From NCBI RefSeq assembly GCF_900115345.1, contig NZ_FOWC01000001.1:1550001-1614000 (forward strand): 64,000 bases of DNA, read 5' to 3'. Both the position numbers and the translations under genes were made by a program. Under the pieces are notes generated by a model, which saw only the letters and a list, made by a program, of their open reading frames with translations, had not been told where the DNA came from and did no database searches. This DNA is from Amycolatopsis rubida (GTDB lineage Bacteria; Actinomycetota; Actinomycetes; Mycobacteriales; Pseudonocardiaceae). Below are positions 34,520 to 42,421 of the stretch, piece by piece. Within the stretch, counting starts at the first letter, position 1. The number at the start of each line of letters is the position of its first letter.

Positions 34520-35941
34520 TCACGGCCGCAACGCGCCTGGGTAGAGATCGGTGTCCGACGGCAGTTTCGACCCGTGGAACCAGTCGTCGAGGAATCCGCT
34601 CAGATCGCGTCCGGCGACCTTCGACACGAGTTTCTCGAAGTCCGCCCACGTGGCGTTGCTGTTGCGATGCTGGCCCACCCATTCGTGCAGCACCTTCTCG
34701 AACCCCGGCTCGCCCAGCTCCCGGCGCAGCGCGTGCACCGCGAGGATGCCTTTGTCGTACGCGCCTTCGAACAGGTGCTCCGGCCCCATGTCGACGAGCT
34801 TCTGGCCCCAGAAATCCGTGCTGCCCTTGGTGATCTCGACGGCCGCGCGGTAACGGTCGTCCAGGTTCTGGCCCTCGCGTTCGCCCCACATCCACTGCGC
34901 GTACGACGCGAAGCATTCGTTCAGGCAGATGTCCGCCCACGAGTTGAGCGACACCGAATCGCCGAACCACTGGTGCGCGTTCTCGTGCACCAAAGTCAGG
35001 ATTTCCGCCCATTTCGCATAAGTGGGACGGGTTTGCGTTTCCAGGGAGAAGTGGATGTCCTCGTCGAGGTAGATCCCGCCGGCCGCGCTCTGCGGGTATG
35101 TGCCGAACTTGCTCTCCAGGAACGAAATCACCTCCGGCAGCCGGTCGCCGGTGGCCTCGCGGGCTTCGGCGCCGGGCGCGTAGCCGGAAACGATCGGCGT
35201 GCCGTCCGGGAGCGTGGACCGCTGGACGGTGAACTTGTCGATCGCGATCGTGGTCAGGTAGCTGGCCACCGGATTCGGATCCGCCCACGTCGTGGTGGTT
35301 GTGCCGTCCTTGGCGCTGGTGGCTTGCTCCCGGCCGTTGGACAGGACCGTCCAGCCGGTGGGCACGTGCGCGGTCAGCGTGAAGGTCGCTTTGTCGCGCG
35401 GGGTTTCGTTGACCGGATACCAGAACGACGCCGAATGCGGCTCGCCGACCAGGTACGCGCCGCCGTCCTCGGAGCGGGCCCAGCCATTCTCCGACCCGCC
35501 GTCGTGCGGGGTTTTCGCCGGAATACCCGAATAGCGCACGCGTGTCCGGAACGTCGAACCCGACCGCAGCGGTTCGGCGGGAGCCACGACCAGTTTGTTC
35601 TTCTCCCGGCTGTACTTCGCCGGTTTCCCGTCGATCTCCACCGAGGCGACGTCCAGCCCGCGCAGGTCGAAGTCGAAGCGGCTGAGGTCTTGGGTGGCTT
35701 TCGCGGAGACCGTGGTGTCGCCGTCGAGGCGGCCGCTCGGCGGGTCGTAGCTGACGTCGACGTGGTAGTCGAGGGCGTCGTAGCCGCCGTTGCCGTCTTC
35801 CGGGAAATACGGGTCGCCCGCGCTGCTCGCGCCTGGTGCCGGATGCATGGGCGGCAGCGGTGCGGCGGGTTCGGCAGGGCTGCACGCGGACAGCGCAAGC
35901 ACGCCGGCGAGGGCGAGGACGGCGGGCTGGCGGCTGCGCAT
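34520..35941 (-). CDS. M1-family metallopeptidase, lipoprotein
   Basis: The 473-residue protein has a lipoprotein signal ending LALSAC, with Cys20 as the lipid anchor, a beta domain, and the M1 core with HENAH (319-323) and Glu342 in NECFASY. It aligns along its whole length with the secreted enzyme at 21971-23419; DPYFPEDGNGGYD corresponds to DSYYPQDGNGGYE there. One paralogue is thus soluble and the other tethered to the outer membrane face. It is monocistronic and its 3' end overlaps the convergent AAA pseudogene, which may have truncated nothing here. Confidence 0.9.
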   Translation of the reverse strand: MRSRQPAVLALAGVLALSACSPAEPAAPLPPMHPAPGASSAGDPYFPEDGNGGYDALDYHVDVSYDPPSGRLDGDTTVSAKATQDLSRFDFDLRGLDVASVEIDGKPAKYSREKNKLVVAPAEPLRSGSTFRTRVRYSGIPAKTPHDGGSENGWARSEDGGAYLVGEPHSASFWYPVNETPRDKATFTLTAHVPTGWTVLSNGREQATSAKDGTTTTTWADPNPVASYLTTIAIDKFTVQRSTLPDGTPIVSGYAPGAEAREATGDRLPEVISFLESKFGTYPQSAAGGIYLDEDIHFSLETQTRPTYAKWAEILTLVHENAHQWFGDSVSLNSWADICLNECFASYAQWMWGEREGQNLDDRYRAAVEITKGSTDFWGQKLVDMGPEHLFEGAYDKGILAVHALRRELGEPGFEKVLHEWVGQHRNSNATWADFEKLVSKVAGRDLSGFLDDWFHGSKLPSDTDLYPGALRP

Positions 35942-35998
35942 TCCTTCACCCTAGGGGCAGATTTGTGATGATGTAGCCGGGAAAACCCGGGAGGATTA

Positions 35999-36748
35999 AT
36001 GCGACCAGGCCTGATCGACTTCGGCGGCGACGAACGCTCTGGCGTGTCGATCTTGCTGTTGCACGGGCTGATGGGCCGCGCTCGCACGTGGTGGACGGTC
36101 GCGCAATGGCTCAAGCGATACGGCCGGGTGCGCGCTCTCGACGCCCGTGGGCACGGCCGTGCGCCGCACACGGGCCCGTGGACCACCGAGCAGTTCGCCG
36201 AGGACGTCGCGGACGTGCTGGCCGAGGTCGGTCCGTCCGTGCTGATCGGGCATTCGATGGGTGGACTGCACGCGTGGGCCACCGCGGCGAAACACCCGGA
36301 GCTGGTGCGTGCGGTGGTCAGCGAGGATTTCGCGCCGGACCAGCGCGGACGCACCGTCGAGACCTGGCGCGGCTACTTCGAGAGCTGGCCGGTGCCGTTC
36401 GAATCGCTGGCGCACGTGCGCGAGTTCTTCGGCGCAGCGGGCGACTACTTCACCGAATGCGTCGAGGAACGCGAGGACGGCTATCACCTGGTCGCCGACC
36501 TGGAGAACCTGTACGAGATCGCCGCCGAATGGGGCCGCCGCGACTATTGGTCCATTGTGGACGGTATCCGCTGTCCGCTGTTGCTGGTCGAGGGCGAGCA
36601 CACCGCGATGCCCGCTGGTCAGCAAGCCGAGGTCGCGGCGCGGGTGCCCGGTGCGCGGCATGTGGTCGTCGCGGGGGCGGCGCATCTGCCGCACGCCGAG
36701 GCTCCGGAGACCTATCGCGGCGCGGTGGAGGCGTTCCTGTCCTCGTGA
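35999..36748 (+). CDS. Alpha/beta hydrolase
   Basis: The 249-residue protein has the alpha/beta fold motifs ILLLHGLMG (oxyanion HG, 18-26), nucleophile elbow IGHSMGG with Ser86, an acidic residue in LLLVEGEHTA and the catalytic His in AGAAHLPHAE near the C-terminus. It resembles esterases/epoxide hydrolase-like proteins; substrate unknown. Start ATG 35999 follows GGGAGG. The stop codon lies within a 22-bp palindrome. Confidence 0.87.
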   Translation: MRPGLIDFGGDERSGVSILLLHGLMGRARTWWTVAQWLKRYGRVRALDARGHGRAPHTGPWTTEQFAEDVADVLAEVGPSVLIGHSMGGLHAWATAAKHPELVRAVVSEDFAPDQRGRTVETWRGYFESWPVPFESLAHVREFFGAAGDYFTECVEEREDGYHLVADLENLYEIAAEWGRRDYWSIVDGIRCPLLLVEGEHTAMPAGQQAEVAARVPGARHVVVAGAAHLPHAEAPETYRGAVEAFLSS

Positions 36749-36787
36749 GTGTTTATGCCGGTTAGAACCGGCATAAACACTCACGAG
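36742..36787. repeat. 22-bp perfect palindrome overlapping a stop codon
   Basis: Arms 36742-36763 and 36766-36787 are exact reverse complements with only AG between them. The arms contain GTGAGTGTTTATGCCGG, and the hydrolase TGA is inside the left arm. It works as a bidirectional terminator between convergent genes and resembles the GTGAGTGT-armed repeat at 29194. Confidence 0.75.
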
Positions 36788-36831
36788 AACCCGACCCGTG
36801 CGCCACCCTCACCAGCGCACGTGCCTGCCCT

Positions 36832-37788
36832 TCACTCCTTGCTCAGCTCGCTCCGCCAGGCCGCCGCTGACCGCCCGCGCGGCACGATCAGCGGCCAGAC
36901 GTCGGAGCCGAGGTAACCGGATTCGTCGCTGGCCCGGGCCGCGGTGCAACTGTCGCGGGAAAGCCCGTGCTCGGCGGCCAGCGCGGACACGGCGGCCGCG
37001 GTCGCCGTGCCGAACACGCCGTCGGTGGGCACGCCGAACCCGGCGGCACGCAGGAAGCGTTGCGCGGTCATCACCTGCGGCCCGGTGTCACCCGGTTTGA
37101 GCAGCGGCCACTCCGGTGCTTCGAGCCTGGCGACGGACAGGCCGAGCTGCTGGCCGACCGCCGTGCGCAGCTCCGGAAGCCGGTCGTAGAGCACCTGGCC
37201 GCAGCACTCGGTCGAGTTGAAATCGCGGTGGCCCTTGATGAACTCGGGGGTGATGCCGTATTGGTGCGCGATGTAGGCGATCAGCTGCACGAGCGAGTTC
37301 CAGAGCGCCACCGGCACGTCGACCGTGCTGTAGAGGCCCTCATTCTCGATGCCGAGGCATTCGCTGTTGTGGTTGCCGACGTTCGCGCCCTGCACGTGCT
37401 GCTTCTCGCCGCGCAGGATTTCGAGACTGCGGTGGCGCCCCTCGGTGACGAAGCCGCCGCGGCTGTTGGTGAACTGCTGGCCGGTGTCGATCCAGCCGCG
37501 GGTGTCCATGTGGAAGTTCTGGATGTCCCGCGAGATCTGCAGCGCGTGCGCCAGCGAGTAGTCGGTGTTGTTGCCGGGATCGACGGTGTGGTGCACGACG
37601 ATGTACGTCGGCTTGTGGTTCTCCACCACGATCGCGCCCGACGCGGGCCGGGCGTTCCACTCGGCCGTCGAGTGAATGGTCGGCGTGGTCGCGGCCGCCG
37701 CGGACCGCGCCGAGGCGAAGCCCAGAGCGCCCACGGCAGTGGCGGTGAGGCCGCCCTTCAGGACGGTACGACGTGTTGCTTCCCCCAT
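36832..37788 (-). CDS. Tat-exported peptidoglycan-recognition N-acetylmuramoyl-L-alanine amidase
   Basis: The 318-residue protein has a Tat signal (TRRTVLKGG at 5-13, AxA cleavage near 31-33) and an amidase-2/PGRP domain (about 38-215), with zinc His in IVVHHTVD (66-67) and in KGHRDFNSTECCG. A C-terminal peptidoglycan-binding domain follows (LLKPGDTGPQVMTAQRFL..GVPTDGVFGTAT). It cleaves the amide between MurNAc and the stem peptide outside the cell. Start ATG 37788 (MGEATRRT) is chosen to begin the Tat signal. It follows mutY on the same strand, 90 bp downstream. Confidence 0.92.
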   Translation of the reverse strand: MGEATRRTVLKGGLTATAVGALGFASARSAAAATTPTIHSTAEWNARPASGAIVVENHKPTYIVVHHTVDPGNNTDYSLAHALQISRDIQNFHMDTRGWIDTGQQFTNSRGGFVTEGRHRSLEILRGEKQHVQGANVGNHNSECLGIENEGLYSTVDVPVALWNSLVQLIAYIAHQYGITPEFIKGHRDFNSTECCGQVLYDRLPELRTAVGQQLGLSVARLEAPEWPLLKPGDTGPQVMTAQRFLRAAGFGVPTDGVFGTATAAAVSALAAEHGLSRDSCTAARASDESGYLGSDVWPLIVPRGRSAAAWRSELSKE

Positions 37789-37878
37789 GCGGAACTCCTC
37801 AGCCTGCAAGTGCGACGGGGGAAAGCTAACCCGGTGCCCGGGAGGGGACAACTTTTTGCCGACTTTCGTCGTAGTGCG

Positions 37879-38754
37879 TCAGTGTTCCCCGGGAAGCGCG
37901 AACAGCCCGTCGCCGGTTTGCTCCAGCAGGCCGTCCACGAGCAGCGAATCCAGGCACCGGTCGCGCTGCCCGGATTCGTGCCACACCAGGTCCAGCCGCG
38001 CCTTTTCGACCGGCCCCTCGGCACCGCGCAGGACGTCCAGCAGCAGCCCGCGCACCTGCCGGTCGGTGCCGGCGAACTTCTGCACCGGCTTGGCCGGACC
38101 CGCGTATTCGGGACGGCCGTTGTGCTGCCACTTGCATTCGTCGTAAATCGGGCAGTCCGCGCACTTCGGCGACCGGGCGGTGCAGATCAGCGCGCCCAGC
38201 TCCATCAGCGCCGCGGACAGCTTCGCCGCAGGCGCATCCTCGGCGGGAAGCATCGCCTCGACGTCCGCCATGTCGCGGGTATTCGACGCCGGGCCCGCAT
38301 CACCCGCGCCATGAACGGCGCGCGCGACCACCCGACGGACGTTCGTGTCCACCACCGGCGCGCGCTTGCCGTACGCGAACGCGGCCACCGCGCGCGCCGT
38401 GTACGCGCCGATGCCGGGCAACGCGAGCAGCGTGTCCACATCGGACGGCACGACGTCGCCGTGCTCCTGCGCAATGACGGTGGCGGCGGCGTGCAGCCGA
38501 AGCGCGCGACGCGGGTAGCCGAGCTTGCCCCACGCGCGCACGACCTCGCCGGTGGTCTCCGCGGCCAGCGCGGAGGGCACCGGCCAGCGGGCCATCCACT
38601 CCAGCCAGATCGGCTGGACGCGCGAGACCGGCGTCTGCTGGAGCATGATTTCGCTGACCAGCACGCCCCAGGCCGAGCAGTCCGGCTCCCGCCACGGCAG
38701 GTCCCGGCCGACGTCGGCGAACCAATCGATCAGAACATCGGTATCTAGGCCCAC
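37879..38754 (-). CDS. mutY: A/G-specific adenine glycosylase
   Basis: MutY removes adenine mispaired with 8-oxoguanine. The 291-residue protein has catalytic Glu35 (SEIMLQQTPVSRV), the helix-hairpin-helix LPGIGAYTA (112-120), catalytic Asp136 (VVDTNVRRV) and the 4Fe-4S cysteines 191, 198, 201 and 207 (C-x6-C-x2-C-x5-C). The C-terminal MutT-like recognition domain is short (about 80 residues), so it is smaller than the 350-residue E. coli protein, as in other actinobacteria. GTG 38754 is the start; the carbonic anhydrase gene ends 23 bp upstream. Confidence 0.95.
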   Translation of the reverse strand: MGLDTDVLIDWFADVGRDLPWREPDCSAWGVLVSEIMLQQTPVSRVQPIWLEWMARWPVPSALAAETTGEVVRAWGKLGYPRRALRLHAAATVIAQEHGDVVPSDVDTLLALPGIGAYTARAVAAFAYGKRAPVVDTNVRRVVARAVHGAGDAGPASNTRDMADVEAMLPAEDAPAAKLSAALMELGALICTARSPKCADCPIYDECKWQHNGRPEYAGPAKPVQKFAGTDRQVRGLLLDVLRGAEGPVEKARLDLVWHESGQRDRCLDSLLVDGLLEQTGDGLFALPGEH

Positions 38755-38777
38755 CCCGCCATTGAATACGACGGCGC

Positions 38778-39269
38778 TTACTTGACCTCGGTCAGGCTCC
38801 CGGCCTTCACGTCGTAGACGAATCCGCGCACGTTGTCGTTGTGCAGGAGGAAGTCGCTGCGCCGGGCGCGCTCCATCGAGGTGCGCACGCTGTCCTCGAC
38901 CTTGCGGAACGCCTCGACCGCCCAGGTCGGCCGCAGTCCGGTCGCGGACTCCAGCTCGTCCTTGAACTCGTCCTCGGTGACCGTGGAGAGGCCGCAGTCG
39001 GTGTGCTGGACGATCAGCACCTCGCGGGTGCCGAGCTTGCGCTGGCTGAGCGCGAGCGAACGGATCATGTCGTCGGTGACCACACCGCCCGCGTTGCGCA
39101 GCACGTGCGCCTCGCCCTGCAGCAGGCCGAAGATCTCGAACACCCGGATCCGGGCATCCATGCAGGTCAGGATCGACACCTGCAACGACGGCTTGGGGGA
39201 GGACCGGTCGCCGGGAACGATGTTCCCGATTTCCTGATTACGCTTGAGCAGCACGTCGATGGAGGTCAT
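38778..39269 (-). CDS. Beta-carbonic anhydrase
   Basis: The 163-residue enzyme interconverts CO2 and bicarbonate. Zinc ligands are Cys36, His89 and Cys92 (CMDARIR and HTDCG), with the catalytic Asp38-Arg40 dyad. This is the small type-II-like form; its mycobacterial counterpart is Rv3588c (CanB), also next to mutY. Start ATG 39269 (MTSIDVLLKRN) aligns with the family; upstream sequence has no conserved residues. mutY lies 23 bp downstream on the same strand. Confidence 0.92.
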   Translation of the reverse strand: MTSIDVLLKRNQEIGNIVPGDRSSPKPSLQVSILTCMDARIRVFEIFGLLQGEAHVLRNAGGVVTDDMIRSLALSQRKLGTREVLIVQHTDCGLSTVTEDEFKDELESATGLRPTWAVEAFRKVEDSVRTSMERARRSDFLLHNDNVRGFVYDVKAGSLTEVK

Positions 39270-39388
39270 GGGGCACCTTTCGGCCTGCGCTTTCCCGCGG
39301 GACGCGGGCGGTTCCGTCCCATGGAACCGGGCCGGGGCCGCGGGCACAATGCGGTGGGCGGGAAATCACGGCAAAGGCTGGGGGTCGC

Positions 39389-40489
39389 TCAGCCGCCGAA
39401 CCAGGGCTCCTCGACCGTCCGCGGCGGTGCCGACGTCCTGCCGATCCGCAGCTCAGTCGGCAGCGTGATCACCTTCGGCCCGACCCGCTCAGGTGCGCTG
39501 AGCAGCAGCCGCCCGGCCACCTTGCCCTTCTCCAGCACCGGCTGATGCACCGTCGTGAGTCCCGAACGCTCAGCCTCGGCGATGCCGTCGAACCCGGTCA
39601 CCGTCAGATCGAGCGGCACCCGCAGCCCGCGTCGCGCGGCCTCGGCCAGCGCACCGAGCGCGAGAATGTCCGATGTGCAGACCAAGGCGGTGACCTGCGG
39701 ATACGCGTCCAGCAGCTGACGTGCGGCAGAGGCGCCGTCGTCCACCGTGTGGTCGAAGCGCTCGACCACGGGAACGGTCGCCCAGTCGACGCCTGCCGAG
39801 GAGAACGCCGTCGCCAGCGCCTCCAACCGGGTGCGCTGCACGTGGAAGTGCGCGCCGCTCTGGCGTTCGGAAGTCACGAAGTCGTCGTTGCGCTCGCGGC
39901 CGAGCCGCATGCAGAGGACGCCGACCTGCCGGTGACCGAGCGCCACCAGATGGTCGGCGAGCTGGGTGACGGCGGCCGCGTCGTCCGGGCCGACGCGGTC
40001 CACGCCCTCGATCCGGGGCTGGTCGATGATCACCGTCGGCACCGGCCGTTCGAGGACGGCCGCGAGATGCGGGTCGTCGTCCGGCACGGAGTACACGACG
40101 AACCCGTCCACGCCCGCGCGGTGCACCGCGGCGAGGTCCTCGCGACCGGGGCTGGCCGGCACGAGATGCAGGCCGACGCCCGCGTCCTCGCAGGCCAGCG
40201 CGAGTCCTTCGAGCACGCCGACGGCGGCCGGGTCGCGGAAGGCGTAGGAAAGGTTCTCGGTCAGCAGCAGCCCGACCGCGCCCGCCTTGCGGGTGCGCAG
40301 CGAGCGCGCGACCGGGTCCGGTCCGGGGTAGCCGAGTCGCCGCGCGGTTTCGAGCACCCTGCGGCGCAGTTCGGGGGACAGCTGATCCGGGCGGTTGTAG
40401 GCGTTGGACACGGTGGTCCTGGACACCCCGAGTTCCGCCGCGAGCGACGCCAATGTCGCCTGCCTCCGGGTGCGAATAGGACGGCCCAT
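39389..40489 (-). CDS. LacI-family transcriptional regulator
   Basis: The 366-residue protein has an N-terminal HTH (ATLASLAAELGVSRTTVSNAYNRPDQLS, about 11-38), the hinge helix (PDPVARSLRTRK, about 56-67) and a periplasmic-binding-protein-like sensor to the end. Start ATG 40489 is 6 bp from a perfect 13-bp palindrome that is probably its own operator. No sugar genes are adjacent; its neighbours are carbonic anhydrase and a zinc importer. Its effector is unknown. Confidence 0.9.
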   Translation of the reverse strand: MGRPIRTRRQATLASLAAELGVSRTTVSNAYNRPDQLSPELRRRVLETARRLGYPGPDPVARSLRTRKAGAVGLLLTENLSYAFRDPAAVGVLEGLALACEDAGVGLHLVPASPGREDLAAVHRAGVDGFVVYSVPDDDPHLAAVLERPVPTVIIDQPRIEGVDRVGPDDAAAVTQLADHLVALGHRQVGVLCMRLGRERNDDFVTSERQSGAHFHVQRTRLEALATAFSSAGVDWATVPVVERFDHTVDDGASAARQLLDAYPQVTALVCTSDILALGALAEAARRGLRVPLDLTVTGFDGIAEAERSGLTTVHQPVLEKGKVAGRLLLSAPERVGPKVITLPTELRIGRTSAPPRTVEEPWFGG

Positions 40490-40494
40490 CCGCA

Positions 40495-40507
40495 AACCGT
40501 AACGGTT
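40495..40507. promoter_or_regulatory. Probable LacI-type autoregulatory operator
   Basis: AACCGTAACGGTT is a perfect palindrome about its central base, located 6 bp upstream of the LacI-family start. A repressor here would block its own transcription. Confidence 0.6.
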
Positions 40508-40626
40508 CAGATCGTTTTCCAGAAGCGACACCCCTGTGGTGAGCGTCTCGATCCGTTCGGTGATGAAGAGCGCGCTCGGCCACCCGGTGGAGTGAGGCTC
40601 GCCGTTCGGATGGGGTAAAGTGAATC

Positions 40627-40641
40627 TGACAACGGTTTCCA
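40627..40641. promoter_or_regulatory. Zur box
   Basis: TGACAACGGTTTCCA fits the TGnnAACGnTTnnCA shape of actinobacterial Zur sites. It lies 26 bp upstream of the zinc-binding lipoprotein gene, so zinc-loaded Zur would repress the ABC operon. Confidence 0.65.
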
Positions 40642-40667
40642 TTAGCAGTTCGACCCAGGAGTGCCCG

Positions 40668-41582
40668 ATGACTTCCCGCCGTACCACGAGCGTCCTCGCC
40701 GCCGCGTCGGCTTTGGCTGTGTTCGCGCTCGGCGCGTGCTCCAGCACGTCGTCCTCGTCCGGTTCCGGCGCGGGAGGGGGAACGGGCGACCAGGTGAAGG
40801 TCGTCGCCTCCACCGACGTCTGGGGCAGCGTCGTGTCCGCCGTCGGAGGCGACAAAGTGCAGGTCACGTCGATCATTCACGATCCTTCCGCTGACCCGCA
40901 CTCGTACGAATCGACCGCCGACGACGCGCTCGCCGCCAAGAAGGCGCAGCTGACGCTGGCCAACGGCGGCGGGTACGACGAGTTCTTCACCAAGCTGTCG
41001 GGCGAGGCGGCTTCGGCGAAGAAGCTGGTCGCCTACGACATCGCCAAGCCGGGCGAGGAGAACGAGCACGTCTGGTACGACCTGCCGGGCGTCGAGAAGG
41101 TCGCCGACCAGGTCGCGGCCGCGCTCGGCGAGATCCAGCCCGCGTCGAAGCAGAAGTTCGACGAAAACGCCAAGGCCTTCAAGGGCCAGGTCGACGGCCT
41201 GATCAAGAAGGCCTCCGCGCTGGGCGCCGCGCACCCGGACACGAAGGTCGTCGTCACCGAACCGGTCGCGCACTACCTGCTCAAGACCGCGAACATCGGC
41301 GACGCCACCCCGCAGGCCTTCTCCGACGCGATCGAGAACGAGACCGACGTGCCCGCCGCGGCGGTCTCCGAGTTCACCAAGCTGATCAAGGAGAAGCAGG
41401 TGAAGGCGCTGGTCAACAACGTGCAGACGGTCACCCCGCTGACCAAGCAGGCAGTCGCCGACGCGAAGGCGTCCGGGGTCGCGGTGGTCGATGTATCCGA
41501 GACGCTCCCGGCGAACGTCACGGGCTACATTGACTGGATGACCAAGGATGTGGACTCGCTGTCGGGGGCTCTGAACAGCTGA
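40668..41582 (+). CDS. Zinc ABC transporter substrate-binding lipoprotein
   Basis: The 304-residue cluster A-I solute-binding protein has a lipobox LGAC (Cys24), a Ser/Gly linker and candidate metal ligands His78 (DPSADPHSYES), His134 (ENEHVWYD) and His202 (EPVAHYLL), plus a C-terminal acidic ligand. It delivers zinc (less likely manganese) to the permease. There is no His-rich loop. ATG 40668 begins the signal peptide. It is the first gene of a three-gene operon with a Zur box upstream; its stop overlaps the next start (TGATG). Confidence 0.92.
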   Translation: MTSRRTTSVLAAASALAVFALGACSSTSSSSGSGAGGGTGDQVKVVASTDVWGSVVSAVGGDKVQVTSIIHDPSADPHSYESTADDALAAKKAQLTLANGGGYDEFFTKLSGEAASAKKLVAYDIAKPGEENEHVWYDLPGVEKVADQVAAALGEIQPASKQKFDENAKAFKGQVDGLIKKASALGAAHPDTKVVVTEPVAHYLLKTANIGDATPQAFSDAIENETDVPAAAVSEFTKLIKEKQVKALVNNVQTVTPLTKQAVADAKASGVAVVDVSETLPANVTGYIDWMTKDVDSLSGALNS

Positions 41583-42418
41583 TGTCCGTCCAGCTTCCGG
41601 AAGCCGGCCCCGCGGTCCGCGTGCGCGGGGCCGGGCTCGCCTTCGGCGACCGTACCCTCTGGTCCGGTTTGGACCTGGACGTCGAGCCGGGCGAATTCCT
41701 GGCCGTCCTCGGCCCGAACGGTTCCGGCAAGAGCAGCTTCCTCAAGGCGCTGCTGGGCATGCAGTCGCTGTCGGCGGGCACGGTGGAAATCGCGGGCGGG
41801 CGACCGGGAGGGGCGAACCGCAAGGTCGGCTACATCCCGCAGCAGCGCGCGATCGACGATTCGCTCGCGCTGCGCGGCGTCGACCTGGTCGGCCTCGGCT
41901 TGGACGGGCACCGCTGGGGTCCGGGACTGGTCGGTATGCGCGCGCGGAAGCGCCGGGTCGCCGAAGTGATCGAATCAGTCGGCGGGACGCGCTACGCGAA
42001 ACAGCCGGTCGGTCGGCTTTCCGGCGGCGAGCAGCAACGATTGCGAGTGGCACAGGCGCTGGTCGGCGACCCGACGGTGTTGCTGTGCGACGAACCGCTG
42101 CTGTCGCTGGACCTGGCGCACCAGCGCGCGGTCAGCGAGTTGATCGACGCTCGCCGGCGCGAGGCCGGGTCCGCGGTGCTGTTCGTGACGCACGAGATCA
42201 ACCCGGTCCTGCAGTTCGTCGACCGCGTGCTGTACCTGGTGAACGGCCAGTTCCGGATCGGCAAGCCGGACGAGGTGATGACCTCGGAGACGCTGTCGGA
42301 TCTGTACGGAACGAAGATCGAGGTGCTGCGCGTCGGCGGGCAGATCCACATCGCCGGTGCGCAGAGTGCGCTGTGCGAGGACGAACCGCATCACCACGAG
42401 CAGGAAGCAGTGGGCTGA
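41582..42418 (+). CDS. Zinc ABC transporter ATP-binding protein
   Basis: The 278-residue ATPase has Walker A GPNGSGKS (44-51), Q-loop IPQQRAI, signature RLSGGEQQRLRVAQ, Walker B VLLCDEPLLSLD (an atypical LLSLD after DEP) and the H-loop FVTHEI. The C-terminus EDEPHHHEQE could bind metal. It energises zinc import with the lipoprotein before it and the permease after it. The start overlaps the preceding stop by one base. Confidence 0.93.
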   Translation: MSVQLPEAGPAVRVRGAGLAFGDRTLWSGLDLDVEPGEFLAVLGPNGSGKSSFLKALLGMQSLSAGTVEIAGGRPGGANRKVGYIPQQRAIDDSLALRGVDLVGLGLDGHRWGPGLVGMRARKRRVAEVIESVGGTRYAKQPVGRLSGGEQQRLRVAQALVGDPTVLLCDEPLLSLDLAHQRAVSELIDARRREAGSAVLFVTHEINPVLQFVDRVLYLVNGQFRIGKPDEVMTSETLSDLYGTKIEVLRVGGQIHIAGAQSALCEDEPHHHEQEAVG

Positions 42419-42421
42419 GCC

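Larger units (their letters stand above)
33697..34544 (+). pseudogene. AAA-family ATPase, decayed
   Basis: ATPase fragments appear in several frames. DDEVFGTELARDLQ (from 33697) is followed by a long in-frame block, VLVGVRGSVPQYGQ to LLHGPPGTGKTHTVRYLTG (Walker A near 34071-34095), ending in a stop at 34127-34129. Later come VTFLLTANRASSLEKAL, LYSRELEL and VVEVTEGVTASFMKELLRR, and a C-terminal LTEMNDSRSSLTRSLL ending at TAG 34542. The Walker B/sensor region between Walker A and the late fragments is missing. Two copies of a roughly 50-bp repeat (33739 and 34120) sit where the frame is lost. Its end overlaps the convergent M1 peptidase gene. Confidence 0.7.

Noticed and set aside
40489..40876. 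Longer N-terminal extension of the LacI-family protein
   Set aside because: The extension would translate through the Zur box region and the palindromic operator, and has no conserved residues before the HTH.
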